Shown piece after piece: positions 8,479 through 17,217 of a DNA stretch of 64,000 nt. The notes under the pieces are model-generated. The model saw only the letters and a program-made list of their open reading frames with translations, did not search any database and was not told the DNA's origin. Within the stretch, counting starts at the first letter, position 1. Each line of letters opens with the position of its first letter. Made by a program: the position numbers and the translations under genes. Origin of the DNA: CAZYSK01 sp964649415 (GTDB lineage Bacteria; Chloroflexota; Anaerolineae; B4-G1); assembly GCA_964649415.1 (NCBI GenBank), contig CAZYSK010000002.1:1-64000 (forward strand). Direction: 5' to 3'.

Positions 8479-8508
8479 GCCCCGCACCTGGAGGTGCGGG
8501 GCGCTTTT
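8479..8508 (+). terminator. Rho-independent terminator after the two-component pair
   Basis: GCCCCGCACC, loop TGGA, GGTGCGGGGC, then GCTTTT: a perfect 10-bp stem 37 bp after the stop. Confidence 0.9.
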
Positions 8509-8585
8509 GCATACGCGCCGTCGGCCCCTCAGCGAAGGAAACCATAAGTGACTCATCACGTTTCACAGATCGGGTCTCACGGTTT

Positions 8586-8649
8586 GGAAGGTTTTCGGAA
8601 GGTAGGGGCCCCTCTTTGCAAGGCATTCGGAAGGTGTCGAGGATACAAT
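8586..8649 (+). promoter_or_regulatory. Promoter with GGAAGG direct repeats, first MCP operon
   Basis: GGAAGG at 8586, 8597 and 8629, and a TACAAT -10 box at 8644-8649. Distances (11, 32, 15 bp) are identical to those in the promoter at 13739-13802, and flanking bases (CACG, TTTGGAAGGTT) also match. No -35 consensus is present, which suggests an activator-dependent promoter. Confidence 0.7.
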
Positions 8650-8762
8650 CTAGCAAGTCTAGCCGTGTGTGCTGTTCGAGACGCAGGGCGGTGGCAACGG
8701 AAGTGTAGTATCGCACTGGAAGGGCGGAATAGCCGGTGACAGATCCTGCAGGAGGACATGTT

Positions 8763-11309
8763 ATGGCAAAAGAAATGAGCACACAGCGCTACGGGTGGTT
8801 GAACGTTTTCCGCTTCGCCAACTGGAAGATGCAGGCCAAGATATTGAGCATGGTGCTCGTCACGGTGCTCCTGTCAGTAACCGCCCTGACTGCCTACAGC
8901 TACATGACGTTTTCCAAGAGCAACACCGAGGCAGTCGGGCAAGAGATGGTAGCCTACGGCAACGAGGCGCTCCACCGATCCGCGGATATCGTCGCAGGCA
9001 GTGTGAATGCGCTGGAAGCGCTAGCCCTCTCGCCCTCGATCATTGAGGCAGTAGAGACGGCCAACCAGAGTTACGTCGGTCGCGACCAGGTCGAGTTGGA
9101 AGCGGAGATCGCAGCGCTGGATCAAGCGTGGAAGGACGAAGATCCCAGCGTAGACGCCCTGGTCGGCCAAATCGCCGAGAACGAAGTGAGCACCCACCTC
9201 AAGACGTTTATGCAGGCATTTCCCGAAGAAGTAGAAGTCTTCGCCACCGACGTCCAAGGCCTCAACGTGGCCATGACCGATCGCACGGGTGACTACTTAC
9301 AGGCCGATGAGGGATGGTGGCTTGGCGCTTACGCTGGCGGGCAAGGGGCTACTTCTGTGAGCGAGGTTGATTACGATGAGACAGCCGGAGCCTGGGCGAT
9401 AGACATCGGCGTCCCCATCCGTGGCGAAGAAAGCCAGGTCATCGGCGTTCTGAGAGGTACTGTCGATATCTCGGTCGTGTTTGATGCCCTTGCCCAGATA
9501 CGCTTTGGAGAGACCGGGCATGCAGCACTTCTGGACAGAGAAGGAAAGATTCTCTACACCAGTAACAGTGATCTGCTCATGCAGCAAGCACCTGAGGAGG
9601 TGCTCACCGCCATTGAAGGAAGAGAGAGAAACTGGCGCAGGGACTTGAAAGACCTGGACGGAAATCCGGCCGTCGTCGCCTACAGTTTCCTGGAAGAAGA
9701 CTCAGCCGATTCGGAGAGAGGTTTGTCCAAGTCATTGGGATGGACCATTGTACTGGATCAGGATCTGAGCGAAGTCAATGCCCCAGTGCGGAGAGTCCTC
9801 GTCAACAGCCTGCTAGCAGCCGCTTTGGTCTCTATCGCGCTGGGCGCTTTGGGGCTGTGGGCTGCTCGCTCGTTGGCAATGCCACTGGTAGCTGCCACGC
9901 AAGAGGCCCACAGACTGGCCGCGGGTGACGTTGCAGAAGCAGACGCACAGACGATGAGCAGACTTGTGGACAGGAAGGACGAAGTTGGAGACCTGATGCA
10001 AGCTTTTCAGAGTCTGCGCATCTACGTTCAAGAAATGGCGTCCACTGCGGAATTGCTCGCAAACGGTGACCTGAGGGCCGAGGCCACACCCCAATCAGAG
10101 GCAGACGTGCTGGGCAACGCCTTCCAGCAGATGATCGCCAACCTGCGCGAGCTGGTCGGCCAGGTCACCCTCAGCGCCAACTCCGTCGACGCCGCCGCCG
10201 GCCAGCTCTCCGCCGCCGCCGAGCAGGCCGGTGGCGCCACCCAGCAGATCGCCACCACCATCCAGCAGGTCGCCCAGGGCACATCTCAGCAGACCGAGGG
10301 TGTGACCAACGCCGCCAGCTCCGTCGATCAGCTCTCCCGCGCCATCGACGGCGTCGCCAGGGGCGCTCAGGAACAGGCCGCCGCCGTCGGCAAGTCCTCC
10401 GAAATCAGCACCCAGATCATCACCGCCATCAAGCAGGTGGCCGCCAACGCCCAGTCCGGCACACAAGGCGCTGCTCAGGCCGCCCAGACCGCCCGCGACG
10501 GCGCTCAGACTGTCCAGCACACCATCCAGGGCATGGACGCCATCCGCGTCTCCGCCCAAACCGCCGCCCAGAAGGTTCAAGAGATGGGACAGCAGTCTGA
10601 GCAGGTCGGCGCCATCGTCGAGACCATCGACAACATCGCCTCCCAGACCAACCTCCTGGCGCTCAACGCCGCCATCGAGGCCGCCCGCGCCGGCGAGCAC
10701 GGCAAGGGCTTCGCTGTCGTCGCCGACGAGGTCCGCAAGCTCGCCGAGAAGTCCGCCGCCGCCACCGGCGAGATCGCCGCCCTCATCCAGGGCATCCAGG
10801 ACACCGCCGCCCAGGCCGTCCAGGCCATGGACGAGGGCACCGCCGAGGTCGAAGCCGGCGTCGGCCAGGCCAACGAGGCCGGTCAGGCCCTCCAGAGCAT
10901 CCTCCAAGCTGTCGAAGCCGTCAACCAACAGGTCGACGAGATCGCCGCCGCCGGACTACACATGAGCACCTCCGCCGGCGAACTGGTCAACGCCGTGGAC
11001 ACCGCCTCCGCCGTCGTCGAGGAGAACACCGCCGCCACCGAGGAGATGGCCGCCAGTTCCGGCGAAGTCTCCCAGGCTATCGAGAACGTCGCCAGCATCT
11101 CCGAGGAGAACAGCGCCGCCGCCGAGGAGGTCAGCGCCGGCGTCGAGGAGATGAGCGCCCAGGTCGAGGAGGTCTCCGCCTCCGCCCAATCCCTCGCCGC
11201 CATGGCCCAGGAACTCCAGGCCGCGGTGGCCCAGTTCAAGCTGGCCGCAGGCGGAACGGTCGGCCAACCAGTGCAATTCACCAAAGAAATCATGCAACTG
11301 AGAGGCTAG
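8763..11309 (+). CDS. Methyl-accepting chemotaxis protein with extracellular Cache-like domain
   Basis: 848 residues from ATG 8763, which has GGAGGACATGTT upstream; the earlier GTG at 8736 is less likely. TM1 is near residues 28-48, a roughly 290-residue outer domain (50-340) with the GVPIRGEESQVIGVLRGTVD pattern of Cache sensors, TM2 near 345-368, HAMP, and a long methyl-accepting signalling domain. The kinase-contact tip reads IASQTNLLALNAAIEAARAG. No C-terminal CheR-tethering pentapeptide is seen (ends KEIMQLRG). It should feed CheW/CheA encoded downstream. The signalling half is nearly identical in DNA to the next gene. Confidence 0.94.
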   Translation: MAKEMSTQRYGWLNVFRFANWKMQAKILSMVLVTVLLSVTALTAYSYMTFSKSNTEAVGQEMVAYGNEALHRSADIVAGSVNALEALALSPSIIEAVETANQSYVGRDQVELEAEIAALDQAWKDEDPSVDALVGQIAENEVSTHLKTFMQAFPEEVEVFATDVQGLNVAMTDRTGDYLQADEGWWLGAYAGGQGATSVSEVDYDETAGAWAIDIGVPIRGEESQVIGVLRGTVDISVVFDALAQIRFGETGHAALLDREGKILYTSNSDLLMQQAPEEVLTAIEGRERNWRRDLKDLDGNPAVVAYSFLEEDSADSERGLSKSLGWTIVLDQDLSEVNAPVRRVLVNSLLAAALVSIALGALGLWAARSLAMPLVAATQEAHRLAAGDVAEADAQTMSRLVDRKDEVGDLMQAFQSLRIYVQEMASTAELLANGDLRAEATPQSEADVLGNAFQQMIANLRELVGQVTLSANSVDAAAGQLSAAAEQAGGATQQIATTIQQVAQGTSQQTEGVTNAASSVDQLSRAIDGVARGAQEQAAAVGKSSEISTQIITAIKQVAANAQSGTQGAAQAAQTARDGAQTVQHTIQGMDAIRVSAQTAAQKVQEMGQQSEQVGAIVETIDNIASQTNLLALNAAIEAARAGEHGKGFAVVADEVRKLAEKSAAATGEIAALIQGIQDTAAQAVQAMDEGTAEVEAGVGQANEAGQALQSILQAVEAVNQQVDEIAAAGLHMSTSAGELVNAVDTASAVVEENTAATEEMAASSGEVSQAIENVASISEENSAAAEEVSAGVEEMSAQVEEVSASAQSLAAMAQELQAAVAQFKLAAGGTVGQPVQFTKEIMQLRG

Positions 11310-11313
11310 AACT

Positions 11314-12999
11314 ATGAATGACAGCTACCGAATGGACCTACGCGACTGGATATCACAGGTCAGAGTGCGTCTGACTGGACTGATGATCGCTATGGTCTCG
11401 CTACCTATCGTCAGCCGTATCGCCTGGGAGTACTGGGCCGGCGGCCACGAGGGGTGGGCGACGCTCATCAGCACATTGGCCGGAGGGCTATGTCTGGCCA
11501 TCGGTATCCGGGAAATCGGGCGCATATCGCGGAAAGTGAAGGCGATTGGCACCGCAGCGGACGTTTTTGCGAGCAGAGGCGATCTGGAGCAGCGGGTGCC
11601 GGAGCAAGGGCGAGACGAGTTAGCTTGGACGGCCCACTCATTCAACAGAATGATGAAACGCCTCAACGAGGTATCCGACGTGGCACAGTGTGCGGCCACC
11701 GGCGACCTGACGGTACAGGTCAAGACGAAGTCGGAGGACGACCACCTGGCGTACGCCATAAACAAGATGATCGGCGACCTGCGCCAGTTGATCGGCCAGG
11801 TCACCCACAGCGCCAACTCCGTCGGCGCCGCCTCTGGTCAACTCTCCGCCGCCGCCGAACAGGCCGGTGGCGCCACCCAGCAGATCGCCACCACCATCCA
11901 GCAGGTCGCCCAGGGCACATCTCAGCAGACCGAGGGTGTGACCAACGCCGCCAGCTCCGTCGATCAGCTCTCCCGCGCCATCGACGGCGTCGCCAGGGGC
12001 GCTCAGGAACAGGCCTCCGCCGTCGGCAAGTCCTCCGAAATCAGCACCCAGATCACGGCCGCCATCGAGCAGGTGGCCGCCAACGCCCAGTCCGGCGCTC
12101 AGGGCGCTGCTCAGGCCGCCCAAACCGCCCGCGACGGCGCTCAGACCGTCCAGCGCACCGTCCAGGGCATGGACGCCATCCGCGTCTCCGCCCAGACCGC
12201 CGCCCAGAAGGTCCGGGAGATGGGGCACCAATCCGAACAGGTCGGCGCCATCGTCGAGACCATCGACGACATCGCCTCCCAGACCAACCTCCTGGCCCTC
12301 AACGCCGCCATCGAGGCCGCCCGCGCCGGCGAGCACGGCAAGGGCTTCGCCGTCGTCGCCGACGAGGTCCGCAAGCTCGCCGAGAAGTCCGCCGCCGCCA
12401 CCGGCGAGATCGCCGCCCTCATCCAGGGCATCCAGGACACCGCCGCCCAGGCCGTCCAGGCCATGGACGAGGGCACCGCCGAGGTCGAAGCCGGCGTCGG
12501 CCAGGCCAACGAGGCCGGTCAGGCCCTCCAGAGCATCCTCCAAGCTGTCGAAGCCGTCAACCAACAGGTCGACGAGATCGCCGCCGCCGGACTACACATG
12601 AGCACCTCCGCCGGCGAACTGGTCAACGCCGTGGACACCGCCTCCGCCGTCGTCGAGGAGAACACCGCCGCCACCGAGGAGATGGCCGCCAGTTCCGGCG
12701 AAGTCTCCCAGGCTATCGAGAACGTCGCCAGCATCTCCGAGGAGAACAGCGCCGCCGCCGAGGAGGTCAGCGCCGGCGTCGAGGAGATGAGCGCCCAGGT
12801 CGAGGAGGTCTCCGCCTCCGCCCAATCCCTCGCCGCCATGGCCCAGGAACTCCAGGCTATGGTAGCCCAGTTCAAGCTATCCGCTGGCGAGACGGCCAGC
12901 CCGCCAACGCGCGAACCGCAGGCCGTGGCAGCCGCACAGGCCCCCGCCCTCGAAGGCGGCAATGGCCACGGACACAAAGCACTGTCGAGCGTGATATAG
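11314..12999 (+). CDS. Methyl-accepting chemotaxis protein lacking an outer sensor domain
   Basis: 561 residues, starting 4 bp after the previous gene. Two closely spaced membrane helices (about 17-40 and 46-68) leave almost no outer loop, followed by HAMP (about 70-150) and the signalling domain. From about residue 165 to 535 the protein and the DNA are almost the same as MCP 1 (10130-11270), so the two arose by duplication or are kept alike by gene conversion. The C-terminus ends in a Pro/Ala-rich tail without a CheR pentapeptide. It may sense membrane state, or work through the neighbouring MCP in mixed trimers. Confidence 0.92.
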   Translation: MNDSYRMDLRDWISQVRVRLTGLMIAMVSLPIVSRIAWEYWAGGHEGWATLISTLAGGLCLAIGIREIGRISRKVKAIGTAADVFASRGDLEQRVPEQGRDELAWTAHSFNRMMKRLNEVSDVAQCAATGDLTVQVKTKSEDDHLAYAINKMIGDLRQLIGQVTHSANSVGAASGQLSAAAEQAGGATQQIATTIQQVAQGTSQQTEGVTNAASSVDQLSRAIDGVARGAQEQASAVGKSSEISTQITAAIEQVAANAQSGAQGAAQAAQTARDGAQTVQRTVQGMDAIRVSAQTAAQKVREMGHQSEQVGAIVETIDDIASQTNLLALNAAIEAARAGEHGKGFAVVADEVRKLAEKSAAATGEIAALIQGIQDTAAQAVQAMDEGTAEVEAGVGQANEAGQALQSILQAVEAVNQQVDEIAAAGLHMSTSAGELVNAVDTASAVVEENTAATEEMAASSGEVSQAIENVASISEENSAAAEEVSAGVEEMSAQVEEVSASAQSLAAMAQELQAMVAQFKLSAGETASPPTREPQAVAAAQAPALEGGNGHGHKALSSVI

Positions 13000-13009
13000 G
13001 AAACGGCGC

Positions 13010-13050
13010 GCGCATTGCGTGACGAAACACGCACCACGCAATACGCAACA
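13010..13050 (+). repeat. Short ACGCA-type interspersed repeat
   Basis: ATTGCGTGACGAAACACGCA followed by CCACGCAATACGCAACACG, a low-complexity inverted and direct repeat mix between the MCP and cheW. Role unknown. Confidence 0.4.
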
Positions 13051-13072
13051 CGTCTTAGAAGGAGAATCTCAG

Positions 13073-13576
13073 ATGGAACAACAACTTGTCGTCTTTGACC
13101 TGGCCAACGAGCATTACGGCGTCGACATCGCTGCCGTGGATGGCATCATCGAGATGCAGCCCATCACCGCCGTGCCCCGCGCCCCCGCCTTCGTCGAGGG
13201 GGTGACCAACCTGCGCGGCACCGTGCTGCCCGTGATCGACCTGCGCAAGCGATTCAAACTCGCCGCCGAAGACGCCACCAAAGACACCCGCATCGTCGTG
13301 GTCGAACTCGGGGACGCCACGGTCGGCATGGTGGTGGACGCCGTCACCGAGGTGCTGCACGTGGCCGAGGAGTCCGTCGAGCCGCCCTCCCCTCTCGTCA
13401 CCGCGGGGGACGGCGACGGCAGCGGTCACAACGCCTTCATCACCGGCATCGCCCGCGTGGACGAACGTCTCATCATCCTCCTTGATCTGGGCAAGGTGCT
13501 GGCGGCCGAGGAACACATCGGCTTGCAGGCCCTGGCTCAGGACACCGACGAGGTCTCTCCCCAGCAACGCACGTGA
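13073..13576 (+). CDS. cheW: CheW adaptor 1
   Basis: 167 residues from ATG 13073 after AGAAGGAG. A single CheW domain: VVFDLANEHYGVDIAAVDGI at the start, then GVTNLRGTVLPVIDLRKRF, the signature of CheW scaffolds linking receptors to CheA. It lies directly behind two MCP genes and is followed by three repeat units and a strong terminator, so it ends the first chemotaxis transcript. Codon use and length are ordinary. Confidence 0.95.
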   Translation: MEQQLVVFDLANEHYGVDIAAVDGIIEMQPITAVPRAPAFVEGVTNLRGTVLPVIDLRKRFKLAAEDATKDTRIVVVELGDATVGMVVDAVTEVLHVAEESVEPPSPLVTAGDGDGSGHNAFITGIARVDERLIILLDLGKVLAAEEHIGLQALAQDTDEVSPQQRT

Positions 13577-13596
13577 ATCAACGCGAGACAAGATGC

Positions 13597-13690
13597 CGCG
13601 CCATCAGAATGGCGCCTTCGTAAGATGACGGCGCGCCATCAGAATGGCGCCTTCGTAAGCTGACGGCGCGCCATCAGGATGGCGACTTCG
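13597..13690 (-). repeat. Three tandem family A units
   Basis: GCGCCATCAGAATGGCGCC-type cores at 13598, 13633 and 13668, period 35 bp, in reverse orientation, between cheW and its terminator. The third copy has one or two substitutions. Confidence 0.9.
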
Positions 13691-13693
13691 TCA

Positions 13694-13730
13694 GGTGGGA
13701 CGCACTTTCTGAAGTGCGTCCCACCTTTTT
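13694..13730 (+). terminator. Rho-independent terminator after cheW
   Basis: GGTGGGACGCACTT, short loop, AAGTGCGTCCCACC, then TTTTT. A 14-bp perfect stem. Confidence 0.93.
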
Positions 13731-13738
13731 CACGTTTT

Positions 13739-13802
13739 GGAAGGTTCTTGGAAGGCCGTGGGAAGCGTTCGTGAAGCGGATGGAAGGTAGAGAAAGTATA
13801 AT
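13739..13802 (+). promoter_or_regulatory. Promoter with GGAAGG direct repeats, cheA operon
   Basis: GGAAGG at 13739, 13750 and 13782; TATAAT at 13797-13802. GGAAGC at 13761 and TGAAGC at 13772 fill in the 11-bp phase. Spacings equal those at 8586-8649. No -35 consensus at 17 bp. Confidence 0.72.
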
Positions 13803-13837
13803 ATGGCGCATAATGGAACGCAAAACCCGGCAAACCA

Positions 13838-13910
13838 TCATCCTTACGAAGGCGCCATTCTGATGGCGCGCAGTCATCCTTACAGAGGCGCCATTCTGAT
13901 GGCGCGCAGT
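13838..13910 (+). repeat. Two tandem family A units in the 5' leader
   Basis: Forward copies starting at 13839 and 13875, period 36 bp, each with GGCGCCATTCTGATGGCGCG, located between the TATAAT box and the next start codon; they would form two hairpins in the mRNA leader. Confidence 0.9.
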
Positions 13911-13934
13911 CAGACACAAGGGGAGCAGCAGTCA

Positions 13935-14318
13935 ATGATGGCAAATCTGGCGAGAAAGAACATTCTCGTTCTCAGCGACAACGAAGGACTCTCGAGAGCG
14001 ATAGAGTTGAACCTGAACGGTCACCTGGAACTGGAGATCGTCAGACTGACCGCCAGTTCGCTGGAACGACAGGCGAACCAGGAGAACGACAACCTCGCCC
14101 TGATCATCCTCGCCGTAAGCTCGCTGGCGAGCGAACCAGTCGTCGCACTGTCCAGAGCATCGCTGGCCGATAGGATCGGCCAGGTACCCCTGCTGATCAT
14201 CTCCGACAGGCCGTTTGACTCTGACCCGGCAGACCGAATCGCTCACCTCGACTTTCCCTTCAAAGTCGAAGATCTCCACGACAAAGTCGACGAAATCTTG
14301 CTCGGAGGCGACTCGTGA
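13935..14318 (+). CDS. Degenerate receiver-like protein
   Basis: 127 residues from ATG 13935. The fold pattern is that of a receiver (KNILVLSDNEGLSRAIEL, PLLIISD, helix to DEILLGGD) but the phospho-accepting Asp position reads LIILAVSSL, and the Lys loop reads LDFPF, so it cannot be phosphorylated in the usual way. Its GTGA stop overlaps the cheA start. A pseudo-receiver directly before cheA could act as a docking or sink-blocking protein; this is inference. The upstream open frame back to 13803 is just leader repeat sequence. Confidence 0.65.
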   Translation: MMANLARKNILVLSDNEGLSRAIELNLNGHLELEIVRLTASSLERQANQENDNLALIILAVSSLASEPVVALSRASLADRIGQVPLLIISDRPFDSDPADRIAHLDFPFKVEDLHDKVDEILLGGDS

Positions 14319-16555
14319 GTGAACATCTGACTCTCAACATCGATGCTGATGAACTTGAGATGTTCCTCGACGACGCAAACGAGCTCCTGCAGGACATGGA
14401 AAACGGCATCCTGCACATGGAGCAGGCGGACGTCGACCGCGGACGGTCGGTGTCCGCCGCGTTCGAAGCCGATGCCGAGACGCTCAATGCCACTTTCCGC
14501 GCCGCCCACACGCTCAAAGCGATGGCCGGGGCAGTGGGCCACCGCGAGATGGCCGACTTGACTCACACGCTGGAAACGCTCTTCGACCGGATGCGCGAAG
14601 GGACACTATCCCCCTCATCAGCCGTGGTCGATGAGTTGCTCGCTACTATGGACGTTCTCAAGGCCCAGCGAGACGAGGTGGCCAGTCGCCAACGCAGCGG
14701 CACGGATGTGGACGCCGTACTCGCCCGGCTGCGCGCACTGATGGAAAGCGGCGATGGTCACGAGGGAGCAAGTGTAGCGTCCACATCTGTGCGGCGTCTG
14801 ACGCCAGAGCAAGCAGCCGAGGCTGACGCTCGCCGCGCAGAGGGACACAGCATCCTGGAGATCGAGGTGATCGCCAACCCTGGCGGGTTCGCCCCGGCCG
14901 CCCGCCTCGCCCAGGCATCGATCGGATTGATGGAAGCAGGCCACATCCTGGCCCAAGAACCCACGTTGGAAGACCTGACCGACCACCCGGATGGCAATCG
15001 ACTGTGGCTCGTTCTCACTACAGAGTCCGAGATCGACGTAGTCGAGGAGATCTTGCGCGACATCTCGGAGTTGGACAAATGCCACGTCCAACCATACGAG
15101 CCCGGCACGCCCGAGAACGCGTATCTCGACCGGGCCCAGAAGGCACCAGACGCCCGAACGGACGCAGCCGACGTCGACCGCGGACACAGCCGACGTCGAA
15201 CGCAGACGGTCGGGCAGACGGTCGGCGGCAGACGGTCGGTGTCCGCCTCCAGCGACGGCCTGGGGGTCGACAAGACGGTGCGCATCAGCGTCGAACGGCT
15301 GGACACTTTGATGAACCTGGTGGGTGAGCTGGTCACCGACCGCACCCGATTGATGCAGATCGACAGCACGTTGAGAACACAATACGGCAAGGAAGGAAGC
15401 ACGGACATTGCCTCCGACCATCTGCGGTCGGCTGCATCCGTGGACGCGCTCGGCCAAACGGCATCTCACTTCGGACGCGTGGTGGACCAGTTGCAGGAAG
15501 AAGTGATGCATGCGCGTATGTTGCCCATCTCCCACCTCTTCAGCAAGCTCCCCCGCCTGGTGCGCGATGTGTCTCGCACAGCCGGCAAACAGGTGACCCT
15601 ACACATCGAGGGCGAAGCCACAGAGGTGGACCGCTCCATCATTGAGGTCATTGGCGACCCGCTCATGCATCTGCTGCGCAATGCGGTAGACCACGGTATC
15701 GAGCCGCCCGAGACACGCCTGGCGGCAGGCAAGCCGCCCACCGGCACCGTGAGACTATCAGCAGCGCACGAGAAAGGCCACATCGTCATCACCGTCGAGG
15801 ATGACGGCCAAGGGATCAACCCAGATGGCGTGCGCCAGGCAGCAGTGGACCGCGGCCTGTTCTCAGAGGAAGAGCTATCCCGTATGGACGATGATCAGGC
15901 CGTGGACCTCATCTTCACACCCACCCTGTCCACCGCCAAGCAGGTGACCGAGGTTTCGGGTAGGGGAGTAGGCCTGGATGTCGTGCGCACCAACGTCGAG
16001 AAGCTCAATGGATCGGTTACGGTGGAGCACGAGGTAGGCAAAGGCACCAGGTTCAAGCTGACCCTGCCCCTCACGCTGGCCATTATGCAGGCTATGCTGG
16101 TTGGACTAGGGAAGGACGTGTACGCCATCCCTCTGACAGGAATCGTGGACTCCCTATACCTGGACGAGACGATCATGCACACAGTGAGAGGGAACCCGAC
16201 CATCCGCTGGCGCGACTCTGTGCTGCCACTGCTGCATCTGCGTGAGTTCATGCGACTCGACGTCGCCGGGCGCACAGATGGACGCACGGCAAATCCCTGC
16301 AATGCCCGCTCCCACTCCGGCCCTTCGAACAGTACGCCACCAGCCGTGGTGACGGTCGGATGGGGCAAGCTAAGACTCGGTCTGGTGGTGGACAGAATCA
16401 TCGGCAAACAGGAAATCGTGGTCAAATCGTTCAGCCCCATCGTCGGCCGAGTGCCGGCGTTATCAGGCTGCACCATTCTGGGCGATGGTCGCATCGCCCT
16501 TATCATGGACGTCTCAAGCCTCATCAACACCGCAATGCAAGCCCATAGGCTGTAG
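14315..16555 (+). CDS. cheA: Chemotaxis histidine kinase CheA 1
   Basis: 746 residues, GTG start overlapping the previous stop. Hpt domain with phosphorylated His65 (AAHTLKAMAG), a P2-like segment (about 165-260), dimerisation and HATPase domains (LRNAVDHGIEPPE, DDGQGI, GRGVGLDVV) and a C-terminal CheW-like domain. Several palindromic family B-type inserts bulge it: residues about 38-48 inside Hpt, about 283-310 in the linker and about 650-670 in the CheW-like domain, all in frame. Autophosphorylated CheA would phosphorylate CheY and CheB encoded downstream. Confidence 0.95.
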   Translation: MSEHLTLNIDADELEMFLDDANELLQDMENGILHMEQADVDRGRSVSAAFEADAETLNATFRAAHTLKAMAGAVGHREMADLTHTLETLFDRMREGTLSPSSAVVDELLATMDVLKAQRDEVASRQRSGTDVDAVLARLRALMESGDGHEGASVASTSVRRLTPEQAAEADARRAEGHSILEIEVIANPGGFAPAARLAQASIGLMEAGHILAQEPTLEDLTDHPDGNRLWLVLTTESEIDVVEEILRDISELDKCHVQPYEPGTPENAYLDRAQKAPDARTDAADVDRGHSRRRTQTVGQTVGGRRSVSASSDGLGVDKTVRISVERLDTLMNLVGELVTDRTRLMQIDSTLRTQYGKEGSTDIASDHLRSAASVDALGQTASHFGRVVDQLQEEVMHARMLPISHLFSKLPRLVRDVSRTAGKQVTLHIEGEATEVDRSIIEVIGDPLMHLLRNAVDHGIEPPETRLAAGKPPTGTVRLSAAHEKGHIVITVEDDGQGINPDGVRQAAVDRGLFSEEELSRMDDDQAVDLIFTPTLSTAKQVTEVSGRGVGLDVVRTNVEKLNGSVTVEHEVGKGTRFKLTLPLTLAIMQAMLVGLGKDVYAIPLTGIVDSLYLDETIMHTVRGNPTIRWRDSVLPLLHLREFMRLDVAGRTDGRTANPCNARSHSGPSNSTPPAVVTVGWGKLRLGLVVDRIIGKQEIVVKSFSPIVGRVPALSGCTILGDGRIALIMDVSSLINTAMQAHRL
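14418..14460 (+). repeat. Family B-type palindrome within cheA Hpt
   Basis: GCGGACGTCGACCGCGGACG followed by GTCGGTGTCCGCC: overlapping inverted repeats of GGAC/GTCC. It encodes ADVDRGRSVSA between two Hpt helices. Confidence 0.55.
15163..15250 (+). repeat. Family B-type cluster in the cheA linker
   Basis: Repeated GTCGACCGCGGAC, CAGACGGTCGG (three times) and GTGTCCGCC motifs, in frame, encoding an Arg-rich linker between P2 and the dimerisation domain. Confidence 0.6.
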
Positions 16556-16596
16556 GGGCGGGGTTGCCCCGCCCTCTCCTTCAGGAGGGAGATCGT

Positions 16597-17193
16597 ATGA
16601 GCGAACAGGTAACATCTTGGCAGAACATAGGACCCATATCACGGTTGTCAACTCTGGTATGCGCGGCCGTGCAGAACGCGGCCCGCGGGCTATCGGGCAT
16701 GGTGGGACTGCCTATCACAACGGGCACTTCCCAGGCAAGAGTGCTGCACTTCAACGAGATGGTGCGCCATCTCGGCGATCCGGAATCAGAGATGGTGGGC
16801 ATCTACTTGTTGCTGAAGGGCGACTTGACCGGGCAGGCTATTCTGATCCTCCCCCTTAGCAGCGCGTTGCACCTGGCCGATGTGCTGATGGACGTGCCTA
16901 TGGGCAGTTCCACAATCTTGGGTGACATGGAACGCTCAGCTCTGGCCGAGGTAGGCAACCTGACGGTCTCTTACTTTCTCAACGCGATGGCCTCGCTCAC
17001 CGGCCAACCACTGCGCCCATCCCCACCGGCAGTGATGGTGGATATGCTCGGCGCGCTGATGGACGTGGTCGCCACGCCAGTGGCTGCGGTGAGCGACGAC
17101 CTGCTGATTATCGAAACCGTCCTCCAGGATTCCGAGGGGGCTCTCCAGGCCCGATTCTGGGTGCTGCCCGATCTCGCATCCCAGCTCATGTAG
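16597..17193 (+). CDS. cheC: CheC-type CheY-P phosphatase
   Basis: 198 residues from ATG 16597 (AGGAGGGAGATCGT upstream). The CheC/FliY active-site pattern E-x2-N is visible as EVGNLTVSYFLNA with a downstream Pro (LRPSPPAV), about where the second catalytic segment belongs; the first half carries only a weak copy (GLSGMVGLPI). CheC enzymes dephosphorylate CheY and partner CheD, and the next gene is cheD, 24 bp away. This CheC-CheD arrangement is common in archaea and Gram-positive bacteria. A hairpin of GGGGCGGG/CCCCGCCC lies in the gap before it. Confidence 0.9.
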   Translation: MSEQVTSWQNIGPISRLSTLVCAAVQNAARGLSGMVGLPITTGTSQARVLHFNEMVRHLGDPESEMVGIYLLLKGDLTGQAILILPLSSALHLADVLMDVPMGSSTILGDMERSALAEVGNLTVSYFLNAMASLTGQPLRPSPPAVMVDMLGALMDVVATPVAAVSDDLLIIETVLQDSEGALQARFWVLPDLASQLM

Positions 17194-17217
17194 CCCCGCA
17201 CCGTGACAGGAGGACCT

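Noticed and set aside
10095..10928. Long minus-strand open frames opposite the MCPs, arlI, leuS and xseA (also 11638-12564, 38593-40275, 53235-54536)
   Set aside because: They are mirror frames produced by GC-rich codon bias on the coding strand; their translations are low-complexity Gly/Ala/Asp strings with no ribosome sites.
11454..13022. A 522-codon plus-strand frame overlapping MCP 2
   Set aside because: Arg-rich out-of-frame reading of a clearly real MCP gene.
13597..13910. CRISPR-like array of short palindromes with 35-36 bp period
   Set aside because: Units follow each other without unique spacers, occur singly elsewhere inside genes, and there are no cas genes.
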